In this document: in pieces, positions 63,886 to 64,000 of the stretch
Numbering within the stretch: the first letter of the stretch is position 1
Layout: each line of letters begins with the position of its first letter
From: Microbacterium aoyamense
Lineage (GTDB): Bacteria > Actinomycetota > Actinomycetes > Actinomycetales > Microbacteriaceae
Reading direction: 5' to 3'
DNA length: 64,000 nt
Assembly: GCF_023155855.1 (NCBI RefSeq)
Contig: NZ_JAKNUT010000007.1
Span: forward strand, 179,822-243,821
Notes under the pieces: generated by a model
Told to the model about the DNA's origin: nothing
Database searches by the model: none
What the model saw: the letters and a program-made list of their open reading frames with translations, nothing else
Made by a program: the position numbers and the translations under genes

Positions 63886-64000
63886 GGGGTCGATGCAACG
63901 CCTGAGTGATCGGGAGTTGCCATGCAGGATCAAGGTGGGCGTCGCCCCTATCGGGGGCGGCGCCCTTCTGCGTCTCGTGTTCGGTTCCTGGAGCTGTTGG
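63886..64000 (+). mobile_element. Left end of an IS30-like insertion sequence (truncated by window)
   Basis: GGGGTCGATGCAACGCC near 63887 has the form of the terminal inverted repeat of actinobacterial IS30-family elements (which end in a complementary GTTGCATCGACC). A transposase reading frame starts 30 bases inside. The right end and target duplication lie outside the window. Confidence 0.65.
63922..64000 (+). CDS. IS30-like transposase N-terminus (partial)
   Basis: The frame opens at ATG 63922 with GGGAG upstream and reads MQDQGGRRPYRGRRPSASR then VRFLELL at the window edge, a basic start typical of IS30-family transposases ahead of their helix-turn-helix. Only 26 codons are visible. The catalytic DDE domain would lie beyond the window. 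Confidence 0.6.
   Translation, partial: MQDQGGRRPYRGRRPSASRVRFLELL

Overview
The window is a 64 kb piece of a high-GC actinobacterial chromosome. Gene content and order point to Microbacteriaceae, probably Microbacterium or a close relative. Supporting signs are a very strong G/C third-position bias, GTG and TTG starts, GlnR, CarD, RskA, FABP/nitrobindin, DUF3027, DUF3263, DUF4032, an IspDF fusion, and many promoters with a TANNNT box 6-7 bases before the start codon (leaderless genes). Most of it is core chromosome. Mobile or acquired DNA is limited to an IS30-like element cut by the right edge, a toxin-antitoxin pair, HNH nucleases and one small lower-GC insert.

Layout. 1-7.2 kb: a partial GNAT gene, a tRNA-Lys with an odd T-arm, an HNH protein, a fasciclin lipoprotein divergent from sigK-rskA, an AraC regulator with a VOC protein, pabC, and a TetR/DUF2867 divergent pair with twin operators. 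7.3-15.4 kb (minus strand): glnR, ppk, a NUDIX-phosphatase fusion and pstSCAB with a PHO box, a phosphate/nitrogen block. 15.5-20.4 kb: nitrobindin, ygfZ, a FUSC protein, a methyltransferase and gpmA. 20.4-23.2 kb: phoU divergent from senX3-regX3, the phosphate-sensing pair that probably controls the pst block. 23.2-29.4 kb: lpqE, carD, ispDF, cysS and rlmB in the order familiar from mycobacteria, interrupted by a GNAT-EamA pair. 29.5-34.6 kb: an oxidoreductase, a lower-GC insert with a lipoprotein, DUF4032, msiK, a DsbA-like protein without its active-site cysteines, and tRNA-Thr. 34.6-40.5 kb: transporter, nitroreductase, msrB, DUF2332, DUF3263, LytR_C, a cold-shock gene with an overlapping upstream mini-ORF, and groL behind tandem CIRCE elements. 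40.5-41.5 kb: a PIN toxin, a Phd-type antitoxin and an orphan WXG100 protein. 41.6-49.8 kb: a two-component system, a CPBP protease, the XPB helicase operon, a second cold-shock-domain gene and DUF3027. 49.8-57.8 kb: TetR, serC, a DtxR-type regulator, an M23 peptidase, an unassigned candidate small RNA, HNH, a MarR/EamA pair with twin operators, a cysteine hydrolase and a DUF222-HNH protein. 58-63.8 kb: the SOS mutagenesis cassette imuA-imuB-dnaE2 behind a LexA box. 63.9 kb to the end: start of an IS30-like element.

The coherent themes are phosphate homeostasis (Pst, PhoU, SenX3-RegX3, Ppk, GlnR), stress transcription and chaperones (SigK-RskA, CarD, CIRCE-groL, cold-shock proteins) and inducible mutagenic repair. 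The least explained items are the terminator-ended candidate RNA at 53.5 kb, the lower-GC insert bracketed by a 17-base imperfect repeat near 30.1-30.9 kb, the mini-ORF in front of the cold-shock gene, the heptamer repeats at the antitoxin gene, and genes whose leaderless promoter uses the TAG stop codon of the gene before.
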